Shown one piece after another: positions 16,796 to 24,488 of a stretch of 32,508 bases of DNA (position 1 is the stretch's first letter; every line of letters starts with the position of its first letter). A program made the position numbers and the translations under genes. Source of the stretch: Sulfuricaulis sp. (lineage in GTDB: Bacteria; Pseudomonadota; Gammaproteobacteria; Acidiferrobacterales; Sulfurifustaceae); the NCBI GenBank assembly GCA_030650525.1, contig JAUSDQ010000014.1, forward strand, positions 1 to 32,508. The letters run 5' to 3'. Below the pieces are notes generated by a model. It worked only from the letters and a program-made list of their open reading frames with translations. It had not been told where the DNA came from and made no database searches.

Positions 16796-17692
16796 CTACC
16801 CTCTCGGATGATGCATCTCATGCAAGGTCTTCAACCTTGCCTGCGCGACGTGGGTATAAATCTGCGTCGTGGAGAGATCCGCGTGGCCGAGCAGCATCTG
16901 CACCACCCGCAGGTCGGCCCCGTGATTGAGCAGGTGCGTGGCGAAGGCATGGCGCAAGGTGTGCGGTGACAGCACGATCTGGATTCCGCCAACTCGCGCC
17001 AGACGTTTAAGGTTGTGCCAGAAGGCCTGGCGCGTCATGGGCCCGCCGCGCGCGGTGATGAATAGCGCATCGGTGGATTGACGCCGCAAGAGCCTGGGCC
17101 GGCCTTCCGCGAGGTAACGGCTGATCCACGATATTGCCTCCTCGCCCATCGGCACCAGCCGTTCCTTGTCGCCCTTGCCGATGACGCGGACCACGCCTTG
17201 GGTAAGGCTCACCTGTGACAGCGTCAATCCCACCAGTTCCGACACGCGCAGACCGGTGGCATAGAGTGTTTCGAACATGGCGCGGTCGCGCAGGCCGAGC
17301 GGCGTGGAAATATCCGGAGCCTGAAGGAGTTTTTCCACCTGCTCTTCCGTGAGCGATTTGGGCAGCGGCCGGCCGAGCTCGGGCGAATCGATCAGCGCCG
17401 TGGGATCGTTTTTTATTTTATCTTCGCGCACCAGATAGCCATAAAACCGCCGCAGGCTGGAAAGCAGGCGCGCCGTGGTGCGCGGACGCGCGCCCTTGCT
17501 GACTCTGCTCGAAAGATATTCCAGGAGGTCCGCACGCGAAGCCGATATAAGCGCACCGCCCCGATCTGAAAGCCAACGACTCAAGCCCTCCAAATCGAGT
17601 CGGTAGGCAACGAGCGTGTTTGCGCTCAGCCCCTCCTGCAACCACAGGGCATCGCAAAAGCGCTCGACAATTGCTTTATCAGGCGCGCTCAT
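16796..17692 (-). CDS. xerD: Site-specific tyrosine recombinase XerD
   Basis: With XerC, XerD resolves chromosome dimers at dif under FtsK control. The 298-residue length equals that of E. coli XerD. The N-terminal SAM-like DNA-binding domain covers about residues 1-105. The catalytic domain has all six expected residues: Arg149 (ATGLRVSEL), Lys173 (IGKGDKER), His244 and Arg247 (SPHTLRHAFATHLL), His270 (LLGHADLSTTQ) and Tyr279 (IYTHV). It overlaps the end of ogt by 14 bases, so the two are probably co-transcribed. The context lacks integrase partners or att sites, which supports a housekeeping Xer rather than a phage integrase. Confidence 0.94.
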   Translation of the reverse strand: MSAPDKAIVERFCDALWLQEGLSANTLVAYRLDLEGLSRWLSDRGGALISASRADLLEYLSSRVSKGARPRTTARLLSSLRRFYGYLVREDKIKNDPTALIDSPELGRPLPKSLTEEQVEKLLQAPDISTPLGLRDRAMFETLYATGLRVSELVGLTLSQVSLTQGVVRVIGKGDKERLVPMGEEAISWISRYLAEGRPRLLRRQSTDALFITARGGPMTRQAFWHNLKRLARVGGIQIVLSPHTLRHAFATHLLNHGADLRVVQMLLGHADLSTTQIYTHVAQARLKTLHEMHHPRG

Positions 17693-18185
17693 GCTCCAGC
17701 AGCCGGTGCTTGAGGCGTAGCGCGCTTCCCGATCGTTTGCCCATGAAACCGCCGGCGTCGTTCGCAGCCACGACGCGGTGGCAGGGAATCACTATGGGCA
17801 CGGGATTGGCGCGGCAGGCATTGCCCACCGCGCGCGCCGAGGTTGTGAGTTTTTTGGCGAGCGCGCCATAGCTGAGCGTACGGCCCACGGGAATGCGCCG
17901 CAGTGCGCGCCACACACGCTGCTGAAACGCCGTGCCCGACAGCATCAATAGAATGCGAAAGGAAGTATGGGGATTAACGAAATACGCACGCAGCTGACGA
18001 CAGGTTTTCTGCGCCGAAACTGTGCGCGGCGCGCGCAATGATGCCGTGTTGCCGAGAAAACCGATATCCACCAGCGCGCCATCCTGCATGACGATCCCCA
18101 CCCGGCCAACGGGCGTGGCGATGACTGCATCGTATTCCCTGGCTTTGAGAGGTGTGCTCCTGCGCCGCATGGTTTCATTATCCAC
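17679..18185 (-). CDS. ogt: Methylated-DNA--protein-cysteine methyltransferase
   Basis: This suicide repair protein moves methyl groups from O6-methylguanine or O4-methylthymine to its own cysteine. The 168-residue protein has the active-site motif IVIPCHRVV with Cys135, the helix-turn-helix recognition segment RTLSYGALAKKL and the arginine-finger region around NACRANP. The family's asparagine hinge is present just before (AVGNACR). An internal ATG at residue 6 is an alternative start. It overlaps xerD by 14 bases and is followed upstream by the rplS terminator, so ogt-xerD forms a separate transcription unit. No Ada-type regulatory domain is attached. Confidence 0.93.
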   Translation of the reverse strand: MDNETMRRRSTPLKAREYDAVIATPVGRVGIVMQDGALVDIGFLGNTASLRAPRTVSAQKTCRQLRAYFVNPHTSFRILLMLSGTAFQQRVWRALRRIPVGRTLSYGALAKKLTTSARAVGNACRANPVPIVIPCHRVVAANDAGGFMGKRSGSALRLKHRLLEHERA

Positions 18186-18214
18186 GGACTGGTCAGGCCG
18201 CGCTACCGAGGAAC

Positions 18215-18252
18215 AAAAAAAGGCCGGTGTCTCCCGACACCGGCCTTTTTTT
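18215..18252. terminator. Bidirectional rho-independent terminator after rplS
   Basis: GGCCGGTGTC (18222-18231) pairs with GACACCGGCC (18236-18245), flanked by an A-run before and a T-run after. It closes the rpsP-rimM-trmD-rplS operon on the minus strand. Confidence 0.93.
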
Positions 18253-18268
18253 GACAGCCTTACGCCAA

Positions 18269-18616
18269 TTAGACCTTTTCGCGAATACGCGCCGCCTTGC
18301 CGGCCAGATCGCGTAGATAATAAAGCTTGGCGCGGCGTACATCGCCCTTGCGCTTGACCTCGATCTTGGCGATCGCCGAGCTATAAAGCGGGAATACACG
18401 CTCGACACCCTCACCGTAGGAGGTTTTGCGCACGGTGAAAGAGGAGTTATAACCGCTGTTACGACGGGCAATCACCATCCCCTCGAAGGCCTGGAGACGC
18501 TCGCGCTCGCCTTCCTGTACTTTAACGTGCACGGTAACGGTGTCACCCGGAGCAAACTTGGGGACCTTTTTGTCCTCCATCATTCGCGTTTCCAGTTCCT
18601 GCATGATCTTGCTCAT
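18269..18616 (-). CDS. rplS: 50S ribosomal protein L19
   Basis: L19 lies at the 30S-50S interface. The 115-residue protein follows the family closely: [19 protein letters not shown] near the N-terminus, [14 protein letters not shown], the [18 protein letters not shown] core and the [21 protein letters not shown]-terminal region. Its start overlaps the trmD stop by four bases, so it is translationally coupled as last gene of the operon. A strong terminator follows 17 bases after the stop. Confidence 0.98.
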   Translation of the reverse strand: MSKIMQELETRMMEDKKVPKFAPGDTVTVHVKVQEGERERLQAFEGMVIARRNSGYNSSFTVRKTSYGEGVERVFPLYSSAIAKIEVKRKGDVRRAKLYYLRDLAGKAARIREKV

Positions 18617-19371
18617 TTTTCGACTCCTGACTTTTTAAGATATTCCTGCTGGAATTCTTCCAGCAGCTGTTTCTGCTCACTGTTCAACGACAGCTTTTCC
18701 AGTAAATCCGGCCGCCGCAACCACGTCCGTCCCAGCGACCGCTTCAACCGCCAGCGGCGGATCTTTTCATGATCGCCCGACAGCAACACTTCCGGCACGC
18801 GCCGCCCGGCATAGGCTTCCGGCCGCGTATAATGCTCATAATCCAGCAGGCCGTCCACAAAAGAATCCTGCTGCGCCGAATCCTCATCGCCCAGCGCCCC
18901 GGGAATCTGGCGCGCCAGCGCGTCAATCATGACCATCGCGGCGAGTTCGCCGCCGGAGAGAACGTAGTCGCCGATCGACCATTCCTCGTCCACTTCGGTC
19001 TCGATCAATCGCTCGTCAATACCTTCGTAGCGGCCCGCGAGAAGAATCATGCCCGCGCGCTTCGTTAGCTCGATCACACCCGCATGATCCAGGCGCCGTC
19101 CCTGCGGGGAAAGGTAAATGACTTTGACGCCTTTCACCTGCTCGTGGCGGGACGCCGTTATGGCCCGCGCGAGCGGTTCGCCCATCATCACCATCCCCGG
19201 GCCGCCGCCATAAGGACGGTCATCGACACTGCGGTGCCGGTCTTCCGTGTAATCGCGCGGATTCCACACCCGCAATGTCAGCAATCCATTCTTGATCGCC
19301 CGCCCGGTGATGCCGTGATCGGTCACGGCCTCGAACATGGGCGGAAACAGACTGATGACATCGATTTTCAT
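18613..19371 (-). CDS. trmD: tRNA (guanine-N1)-methyltransferase
   Basis: TrmD methylates G37 next to the anticodon of several tRNAs, using S-adenosylmethionine, which prevents +1 frameshifting. The 252-residue protein is a SPOUT-class knot enzyme: [16 protein letters not shown] at the start, [26 protein letters not shown], the AdoMet-knot segments [10 protein letters not shown] and [15 protein letters not shown], and [20 protein letters not shown]. The C-terminal domain carries the tRNA-binding helices. It is third in the operon, three bases after rimM and overlapping rplS. Confidence 0.98.
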   Translation of the reverse strand: MKIDVISLFPPMFEAVTDHGITGRAIKNGLLTLRVWNPRDYTEDRHRSVDDRPYGGGPGMVMMGEPLARAITASRHEQVKGVKVIYLSPQGRRLDHAGVIELTKRAGMILLAGRYEGIDERLIETEVDEEWSIGDYVLSGGELAAMVMIDALARQIPGALGDEDSAQQDSFVDGLLDYEHYTRPEAYAGRRVPEVLLSGDHEKIRRWRLKRSLGRTWLRRPDLLEKLSLNSEQKQLLEEFQQEYLKKSGVEK

Positions 19372-19374
19372 CGC

Positions 19375-19890
19375 CTAGAAATCCGCGTCCCAGTCCACCC
19401 GGATCAAACCGGCCTCGAGATCCACTTCGCGGATAACTTTTGCCGTCGCCGGCAGCAACCGTTCGCGTCCATTGCGCACCACCAACACGTCATTGGCGCC
19501 GGTATCGAAGAGGTGGCTCACTTTTCCGAATTTCTCGCCGGTGAGATTGACCACATCGAGCCCAACGAGCTGCGCCCAGTAATACTCGCCTTGCTTCAGC
19601 GCCGGCAGTTGTGAAAACCGGATCGCAATCTCCGCGCCGACGAAACCACTGGCCTGATCGCGATCATTGACGCCGGACAGCTTGGCCACAACGCCCTGGC
19701 CATGGGCGCGCCCGTCTTCAACCTTGACCTCGCGCCAGTCTCCGGCAATTTTTACTTGCCAGGGTGAGTAACCGATGATGGCTTCGCGCGGGCGGGCGTG
19801 GGAGAACACCTTGACCCAACCCTGTATGCCGAAGAGGCCGCTGATTCGGCCAAAATGCACCAAGCCGTCAGGGCGTGACGGGTCGGCCAT
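19375..19890 (-). CDS. rimM: Ribosome maturation factor RimM
   Basis: RimM helps assemble the 30S head and binds S19. The 171-residue protein has the N-terminal RimM domain (VHFGRISGLFGIQGWVKVFS, where GxxGIxGWVKV is diagnostic), the KLSGVNDRDQASGFVGAEIAI segment and a C-terminal PRC-barrel (QLVGLDVVNLTGEKFGKVSHLFDTGANDVLVV, ending in VDWDADF). It follows rpsP with 6 bases between and precedes trmD by 3 bases, so expression is tied to ribosomal protein synthesis. Confidence 0.97.
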   Translation of the reverse strand: MADPSRPDGLVHFGRISGLFGIQGWVKVFSHARPREAIIGYSPWQVKIAGDWREVKVEDGRAHGQGVVAKLSGVNDRDQASGFVGAEIAIRFSQLPALKQGEYYWAQLVGLDVVNLTGEKFGKVSHLFDTGANDVLVVRNGRERLLPATAKVIREVDLEAGLIRVDWDADF

Positions 19891-19896
19891 GACGAA

Positions 19897-20142
19897 TCAG
19901 GATTTGGCGGCCTGCTTCAGCAGATCAGCCACACGGTCGGTCGGTTTGGCGCCTTTGCCCAGCCAATATTCCACACGCACCATGTCGACTTGCAGTTTCT
20001 TTTCTTTTGCGGTTGCCAGCGGATTGTAGAATCCGATGCGCTCGATATTGTTGCCATTGAGCGCGCGCCGACGATCAGCCACAATAATGCGGTAATAAGG
20101 ACGCTTATGCGCGCCGCCACGGGCCAGACGTATTGTTACCAT
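19897..20142 (-). CDS. rpsP: 30S ribosomal protein S16
   Basis: S16 is a primary-assembly protein of the 30S body. The 81-residue protein begins MVTIRLARGGAHKRPYYRI, has IVVADRRRALNG and ends with YWLGKGAKPTDRVADLLKQA, all family hallmarks. It heads the operon rpsP-rimM-trmD-rplS. The leader upstream holds a GC-rich hairpin and a possible promoter. Confidence 0.98.
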   Translation of the reverse strand: MVTIRLARGGAHKRPYYRIIVADRRRALNGNNIERIGFYNPLATAKEKKLQVDMVRVEYWLGKGAKPTDRVADLLKQAAKS

Positions 20143-20241
20143 TTTGCTTCCTCTATGCGTTAAAGGCCCTGTCCGGCCGGACCAGGCCCAGCAAGGTTTG
20201 CGAAAGGGCGCGATTTTACCCTTGATCAGCGGGGAAATGAA
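20143..20241 (-). promoter_or_regulatory. rpsP leader with hairpin and a putative promoter
   Basis: GGCCCTGTCC (20165-20174) and GGACCAGGCC (20179-20188) form an imperfect GC-rich stem in the leader. TAAAAT on the minus strand (20213-20218) is a possible -10 box with a weak TTCATT 17 bases further up. The hairpin could bind protein or simply be structural. Confidence 0.4.
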
Positions 20242-20462
20242 GGGCCCTGGACGGATAAACCCGCTAATTTATTAGGGATCCCTGCAGAATAGGCGCGCAA
20301 TCGCTTCAGCGACGGTCTCTGCCCGGCACCGGCCTGATATGGCGGATCTCGGTCAATCTGGCGCTGGCTCGCGGATCCCCCTGCTTTGGGTGGATATAGC
20401 CAATTAATGAAGATCGCTCGGCGGTCCGGAGTTTTTAGTGTTTTCTGCCTACGAACACCTAA
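20242..20462. other. Unassigned intergenic stretch
   Basis: No convincing gene is seen between the rpsP promoter region and the MITE. An 88-codon minus-strand frame (20226-20492) runs into the MITE end, lacks a ribosome binding site and has no recognisable domain; I regard it as spurious. Confidence 0.4.
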
Positions 20463-20607
20463 AGGAGTTTGTTGAAAAAGTCCGAAAAACATCCGAATCC
20501 GTCATTCCGGCGAAAGCCGGAATCTAGCATATTAATGATTTTGTTGATTTTAATTTTCTGGACCCCGGCTTTCGCCGGGGTGACGAAGCGTTTTTCAACA
20601 AACTCCT
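20463..20607. mobile_element. MITE-like element with perfect 17-bp terminal inverted repeats
   Basis: AGGAGTTTGTTGAAAAA (20463-20479) is exactly mirrored at 20591-20607. Inside are two inverted copies of a CCGGCGAAAGCCGG hairpin: ATTCCGGC-GAAA-GCCGGAAT (20504-20523) and CCCCGGC-TTTC-GCCGGGG (20563-20580). The 145-bp size, terminal repeats and lack of coding content fit a non-autonomous transposon. CCTA and TAGG border the two ends. Confidence 0.75.
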
Positions 20608-20635
20608 AGGCTGAGGTTCGTTTTTTCCTAACAGA

Positions 20636-21490
20636 CTATTTGGCCGGCACCTTCGGCGCCGGAGTGTCGTCCTCAAACAAACCCGGCGGCGGCGCTGCCT
20701 GCGGCGGATTACCGTCATAAATCATATTGCGGCGGCGCTGGCGGGAAGCCTCGCGCACGAAAACATAGGGGTCCTGCCCCGCGGCCTGATCGAGAATATC
20801 GCTGGCATCCAGCAGCTGTGCACGTTTGTCAATGATCTCCACCAGCAACAACTTGTCACGTGTGCTGCGCTCTTCCATGTGATTGGGCGGGTAGGTCTCC
20901 CAATCCACGGGGAGTGAAGCACCGTCGCGCAAATTGCTCGGTCCGAAGAACGGCAACACCAGGTAAGGCCCATCGCCCACGCCCCACACCGCCAGGGTCT
21001 GGCCGAAATCCTCATTGTGTTTTGGCAGACCGATTTTAGTTGACACATCGAACAGGCCGGCGATACCGACAGTGGAATTGATCAGAAGGCGGCCGAGGTC
21101 CGAGGCCGCCTGCCCCGGCTTGCCCTGCAACAGGTTATTCAGCATCACCATCGGTTCGTGCAGATTGCTGAAAAAATTGGAAACGCTCTTGCGCACCGGC
21201 GTCGGCGTAATCGCACGATAGCCCTTGGCCAGCGGCTTGAGGGCATATTTGTCGAGCTTGTCATTGAACGTGTACATGGCGCGGTTGAAACCCTCAAGCG
21301 GATCATGCGAGTTGTCCCGGTCATTGGCGGCGGCATCGCTAACGCCGGCGTTATTCGCGCTGGTATCCGTTGGCGTGGCGCTGTCCTCCGATGCACCGGG
21401 ACTATTCTGCAGGGTGCCGCAAGCGCTGAGCGCAAGCAGCAACAGGCTGACTGACAGCAGCTGGTGAAAACGGCGGGGGCGAATTATCAA
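20636..21490 (-). CDS. mlaA: MlaA (VacJ) family outer-membrane lipoprotein
   Basis: MlaA sits in the outer membrane with porins and removes misplaced phospholipids from the outer leaflet, handing them to MlaC. The 284-residue precursor has a lipoprotein signal ending LLLLALSAC with Cys24. After a low-complexity linker (about residues 25-60), the MlaA domain runs from HDPLEGFNRAMYTFNDKLDKY through RKSVSNFFSNLHEP, NSTVGIAGLFDVSTKIGL and GVGDGPYLVLPFFGPSNLRDG, all diagnostic. The last 25 residues are proline-rich. None of the other mla genes is adjacent. Confidence 0.94.
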   Translation of the reverse strand: MIIRPRRFHQLLSVSLLLLALSACGTLQNSPGASEDSATPTDTSANNAGVSDAAANDRDNSHDPLEGFNRAMYTFNDKLDKYALKPLAKGYRAITPTPVRKSVSNFFSNLHEPMVMLNNLLQGKPGQAASDLGRLLINSTVGIAGLFDVSTKIGLPKHNEDFGQTLAVWGVGDGPYLVLPFFGPSNLRDGASLPVDWETYPPNHMEERSTRDKLLLVEIIDKRAQLLDASDILDQAAGQDPYVFVREASRQRRRNMIYDGNPPQAAPPPGLFEDDTPAPKVPAK

Positions 21491-21594
21491 AGGTATTCCT
21501 TAATGTTGTTATTTTCATCCGACTCGTGCATCACGTGTGCTGCCTAGGCTAACGGAGGCCTTGCCGTTCTGTAAAGCCTGAATCGCACTGCGTT

Positions 21595-22071
21595 TCAACG
21601 AGTGCGCTTGTATCCGCCGATGAGCTCGGCCTGCGCGAGGACGTGGCCTTGCATGGCTTTTTCAATCCGGGCTTTGGTCGGTCTGTCCAGGTTCGGTAGT
21701 ACCGTATCGAGCGTAAAGAGTTTGTGAAAATACCGGTGCCGACCGACGGGCGGACAGGGGCCGCCATAACCGGTGCGCTTCCAGTCGTTCATCCCCTCGA
21801 GGGTTCCCGCGGGCAGATCTTGCGCCGCCACGGCTTCCGCGAATTCCGTCGTGCCCGGGGGAATGTTGTACAACACCCAATGCACCCAGGTCATCTTGGG
21901 CGCCTGGGGGTCCGGGGCGTCGGGATCGTCCACGATGAGCACCAGGCTCTTGGCACCGGCCGGCACGCCGGACCAGGAAAGCGGCGGCGAGATATCCTCG
22001 CCATCGCAGGTGTAGCGTCGCGGAATATCGCCTTGATGGTGAAACAAGCTAGAAGTAAGTGTCAACGCCAT
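21595..22071 (-). CDS. YbhB/YbcL family (PEBP-like) protein
   Basis: This belongs to the phosphatidylethanolamine-binding/Raf kinase inhibitor-like family, whose bacterial function is poorly known. From ATG 22071 it is 158 residues; GGAGGG lies 8 bases before this ATG, so the longer reading from 22170 is rejected. Family motifs are clear: YTCDGEDISPPLSW, LVLIVDDPDAPDP (ligand-site aspartates), WVHWVLYNIPPG and GYGGPCPPVGRHRYFHKLFTLD. There is no signal peptide with this start, so it should be cytoplasmic. It is divergent from the nitrate reductase operon, whose upstream control region lies between them. Confidence 0.93.
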   Translation of the reverse strand: MALTLTSSLFHHQGDIPRRYTCDGEDISPPLSWSGVPAGAKSLVLIVDDPDAPDPQAPKMTWVHWVLYNIPPGTTEFAEAVAAQDLPAGTLEGMNDWKRTGYGGPCPPVGRHRYFHKLFTLDTVLPNLDRPTKARIEKAMQGHVLAQAELIGGYKRTR

Positions 22072-22162
22072 GGGTCGTCCCTCCTGTGCTCGGCCGGATG
22101 ACATAGCGCCGGCAGGCGCTGCCACGCCTGTCACCCGTGCGCATTGGTTCATATTAACGCCA

Positions 22163-22179
22163 TGCACCAAGTAAGCGCA
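22163..22179 (+). promoter_or_regulatory. Possible NtrC-like enhancer site
   Basis: TGCACC-N5-AGCGCA matches the NtrC dyad TGCACC-N5-GGTGCA in the first half fully and in four of six bases of the second. It lies about 117 bases before the expected start from the sigma-54 promoter. Isolated half sites TGGTGC (22204-22209) and GGTGCA (22248-22253) follow. Confidence 0.4.
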
Positions 22180-22261
22180 CGGTCTTCATAACGTTGAGCG
22201 TTTTGGTGCTTATTTCACGGGGCATGTCAGCTAAGTCATTGAACGGCGGTGCATTCCAGGT

Positions 22262-22277
22262 TGGCACAGGCGTTGCT
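22262..22277 (+). promoter_or_regulatory. Sigma-54 promoter of the nitrate reductase operon
   Basis: TGGCAC-AGGCG-TTGCT matches the -24/-12 consensus TGGCAC-N5-TTGCW at every defined position and with the right spacing. The transcription start would be near 22288, 20 bases before the ATG at 22308. Confidence 0.8.
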
Positions 22278-22307
22278 ATGGAAGGAACGAACATATTAGG
22301 AGCTAAC

Positions 22308-24488
22308 ATGCTTTTCGGACGCCGCACCAAGAATCCCATCAAGATTCCGGTAAAGCCCGTGGAAAAGTGGGTCTACACCACCTGCGGCTATTGCTCCACG
22401 GGCTGCTCGATCGAGGTGGGCCTCGATAAGAACGGCCAGGCCATCACCTCGCGCGGCGTGGCCGATGCCCCCGTCAACCGCGGAAAACTGTGTCTGAAGG
22501 GTATCTTCGAACACGAGTTATTCAATTCCGCCCATCGCGGCCAGGTGCCGCGCCTGCGTGAACGCTTCTTCGATCCTTATCAGGAGACCACCTGGGGCAC
22601 GGCGCTCGATAAAACCGCCGCGGAAATTCAGCGCATCCAGAAAACTCATGGGCGCGACGCCTTCGCCATTATCTCGACCGGCCAGATCCTGACGGAGGAA
22701 TTCTATACGCTCGGCAAACTGGCGCGCGGCGTCATCGGGACCAACAACTACGACGGCAACACCACACTGTGCATGGCCTCGGCGGTATCGGGCTATAAGC
22801 GTTCCTTCGGCAGCGACGGCCCGCCGGGTTGCTACGACGATTTCAGCCATACCGAGTGCCTGCTCGCCATCGGCTCGAATCTGCCGGAACAGCACCCGAT
22901 CATTTATTGGCGCCTAAAGGAGGCGCGCGACAAACGCAAATTCCCGATCATCGTTGTCGACCCGCGCGTCACCGTGTTCGCGCAGATGGCGGATATGCAC
23001 CTGCCTGTCAACCCCGGCACCGACCTCGTGCTGCTGAACAGCCTGGCGCACGTGATCCTCAAGGAGAATCTGCACGACCAAGACTACATCGCGGCGCATA
23101 CGAACGGCTTCGAGGATTTCGCAAAGCTCGTCGCACAATACGATCCCACGACGGCCGCCGGGCTCTGCGGAATAGACGAAGACACGATCCGCCATGTCGC
23201 GCGCCTGTATGGAAAGGCGGGCGCCGCCATGACCATCTGGACCATGGGCATCAATCAGTCCACGCACGGGTCCGATGGCGTGGTCGCGATCAACAATCTC
23301 AATCTCATCACCGGCAACATCGGCAAGCCCGGCGGCACGTCGCTGTCCATCACCGGCCAGTGCAACGCCATGGGCACGCGCGAGTTTTCCTCCTGCTCGG
23401 GCTTGCCCGCGTATCGCACTCTTGAAAACCAAAACGACCGCGCCTTCATGGCCGATTACTGGGGCGTGGACCAAGAATTTTTCCCGGCCAAGCGCGGCCT
23501 GTTTCAAACCGATATCTTCCCGGCGATTGAGACGGGACAGATCAAGGGCCTGTGGCTCATCGCCACCAATCCCATGAGTTCGATGCCAAATACGCCACGC
23601 ATCCGTAAAACGCTGGAGCAACTCGAATTCCTCGTGGTGCAGGATGCCTACGCCGACGTCGAGACCACGCAGTACGCCCACGTGTATCTGCCCGCGGCGC
23701 TGTGGGGCGAAAAAGCAGGCGTGTTCACCAATACCGAGCGGCGCGTGAACATCGTGCGCCAGGTCATGAACCCGCCGGGTGAGGCCAAGTCCGACTTATG
23801 GATATTCAACCAGCTGGCTAAGCGTTTTCCCAAAAATGCCAAACTGAGATTCCCGGAAACGCCGGCCGAGGTCTTCGAAGAAATGCGCGAATTGTCGAAA
23901 GGCCGGCTGTGCGACTATTCCGGCATGACGCACGACCGGCTCGAACAGCATCGCGGCCTCCAGTGGCCGTGCAATGACACGCAACCAAACGGGAGTGCCC
24001 GACTTTATGCCGACGGCAAGTTCGAGTACGCGGATGACAAGGCCAAGCTCATTCCGCTGCCGTTCGTGGACAACAACGAGCGGCCGGATGAACAGTATCC
24101 GTTCTGGCTCAACTCCGGGCGCGTGGTGGAGCACTGGCACACGCGCACCAAGACCGGCAAGATCGGCAATCTCAACAAATTCAGCCCCACGCCGTATATC
24201 GAGATCAATCCGTCCGCGGCAGCGAAGCTGGGGATCGACCACATGGCGTATGTGCGTGTCATATCGCGCCGCTCGGACGCCGTCATCATGGCGCAACTGA
24301 CCGAGCGCGTCGCGCCCGATGCCGTGTTCATCCCCATGCACTTCCATGAGTGCGTCAATCGCTTGGCGCTGGGCCTGCTCGACCCCTATTCGCGTCAGCC
24401 TGCATTCAAGCAATCGGCGGTGCGCCTCGAGAAAATCGCGGATCAGGCCATGGCCGCGACGAGCAATCTCACAGCGAGGAGTTTCTAA
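22308..24488 (+). CDS. nasA: NasA/NarB-type molybdopterin nitrate reductase catalytic subunit
   Basis: This is a bis-MGD molybdoenzyme predicted to reduce nitrate to nitrite. From ATG 22308, preceded by AGGAG at 7 bases, it is 726 residues, the size of cyanobacterial NarB and shorter than NasA proteins with an added [2Fe-2S] domain. The N-terminal [4Fe-4S] ligands are Cys26, Cys29, Cys33 and Cys62, with the conserved lysine in LCLKG. The molybdenum ligand is Cys155 in TLCMASAVSGYKRSFGSDGPPG, a segment characteristic of Nap/Nas nitrate reductases. The domain order through the C-terminal MGD-binding fold (HWHTRTKTGKIGNL, MHFHE) is complete. There is no twin-arginine signal, so it should be cytoplasmic. 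It overlaps the next gene by one base and is read from a sigma-54 promoter. Another substrate is possible but less likely. Confidence 0.85.
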   Translation: MLFGRRTKNPIKIPVKPVEKWVYTTCGYCSTGCSIEVGLDKNGQAITSRGVADAPVNRGKLCLKGIFEHELFNSAHRGQVPRLRERFFDPYQETTWGTALDKTAAEIQRIQKTHGRDAFAIISTGQILTEEFYTLGKLARGVIGTNNYDGNTTLCMASAVSGYKRSFGSDGPPGCYDDFSHTECLLAIGSNLPEQHPIIYWRLKEARDKRKFPIIVVDPRVTVFAQMADMHLPVNPGTDLVLLNSLAHVILKENLHDQDYIAAHTNGFEDFAKLVAQYDPTTAAGLCGIDEDTIRHVARLYGKAGAAMTIWTMGINQSTHGSDGVVAINNLNLITGNIGKPGGTSLSITGQCNAMGTREFSSCSGLPAYRTLENQNDRAFMADYWGVDQEFFPAKRGLFQTDIFPAIETGQIKGLWLIATNPMSSMPNTPRIRKTLEQLEFLVVQDAYADVETTQYAHVYLPAALWGEKAGVFTNTERRVNIVRQVMNPPGEAKSDLWIFNQLAKRFPKNAKLRFPETPAEVFEEMRELSKGRLCDYSGMTHDRLEQHRGLQWPCNDTQPNGSARLYADGKFEYADDKAKLIPLPFVDNNERPDEQYPFWLNSGRVVEHWHTRTKTGKIGNLNKFSPTPYIEINPSAAAKLGIDHMAYVRVISRRSDAVIMAQLTERVAPDAVFIPMHFHECVNRLALGLLDPYSRQPAFKQSAVRLEKIADQAMAATSNLTARSF

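Noticed and set aside
20226-20492. 88-codon minus-strand ORF
   Set aside because: It starts inside the MITE, lacks a ribosome binding site and shows no recognisable domain.
22914-23681. 255-codon minus-strand frame inside nasA, and similar frames across 23796-25345
   Set aside because: Antisense shadows of the molybdoenzyme and ferredoxin genes with no protein-like motifs.
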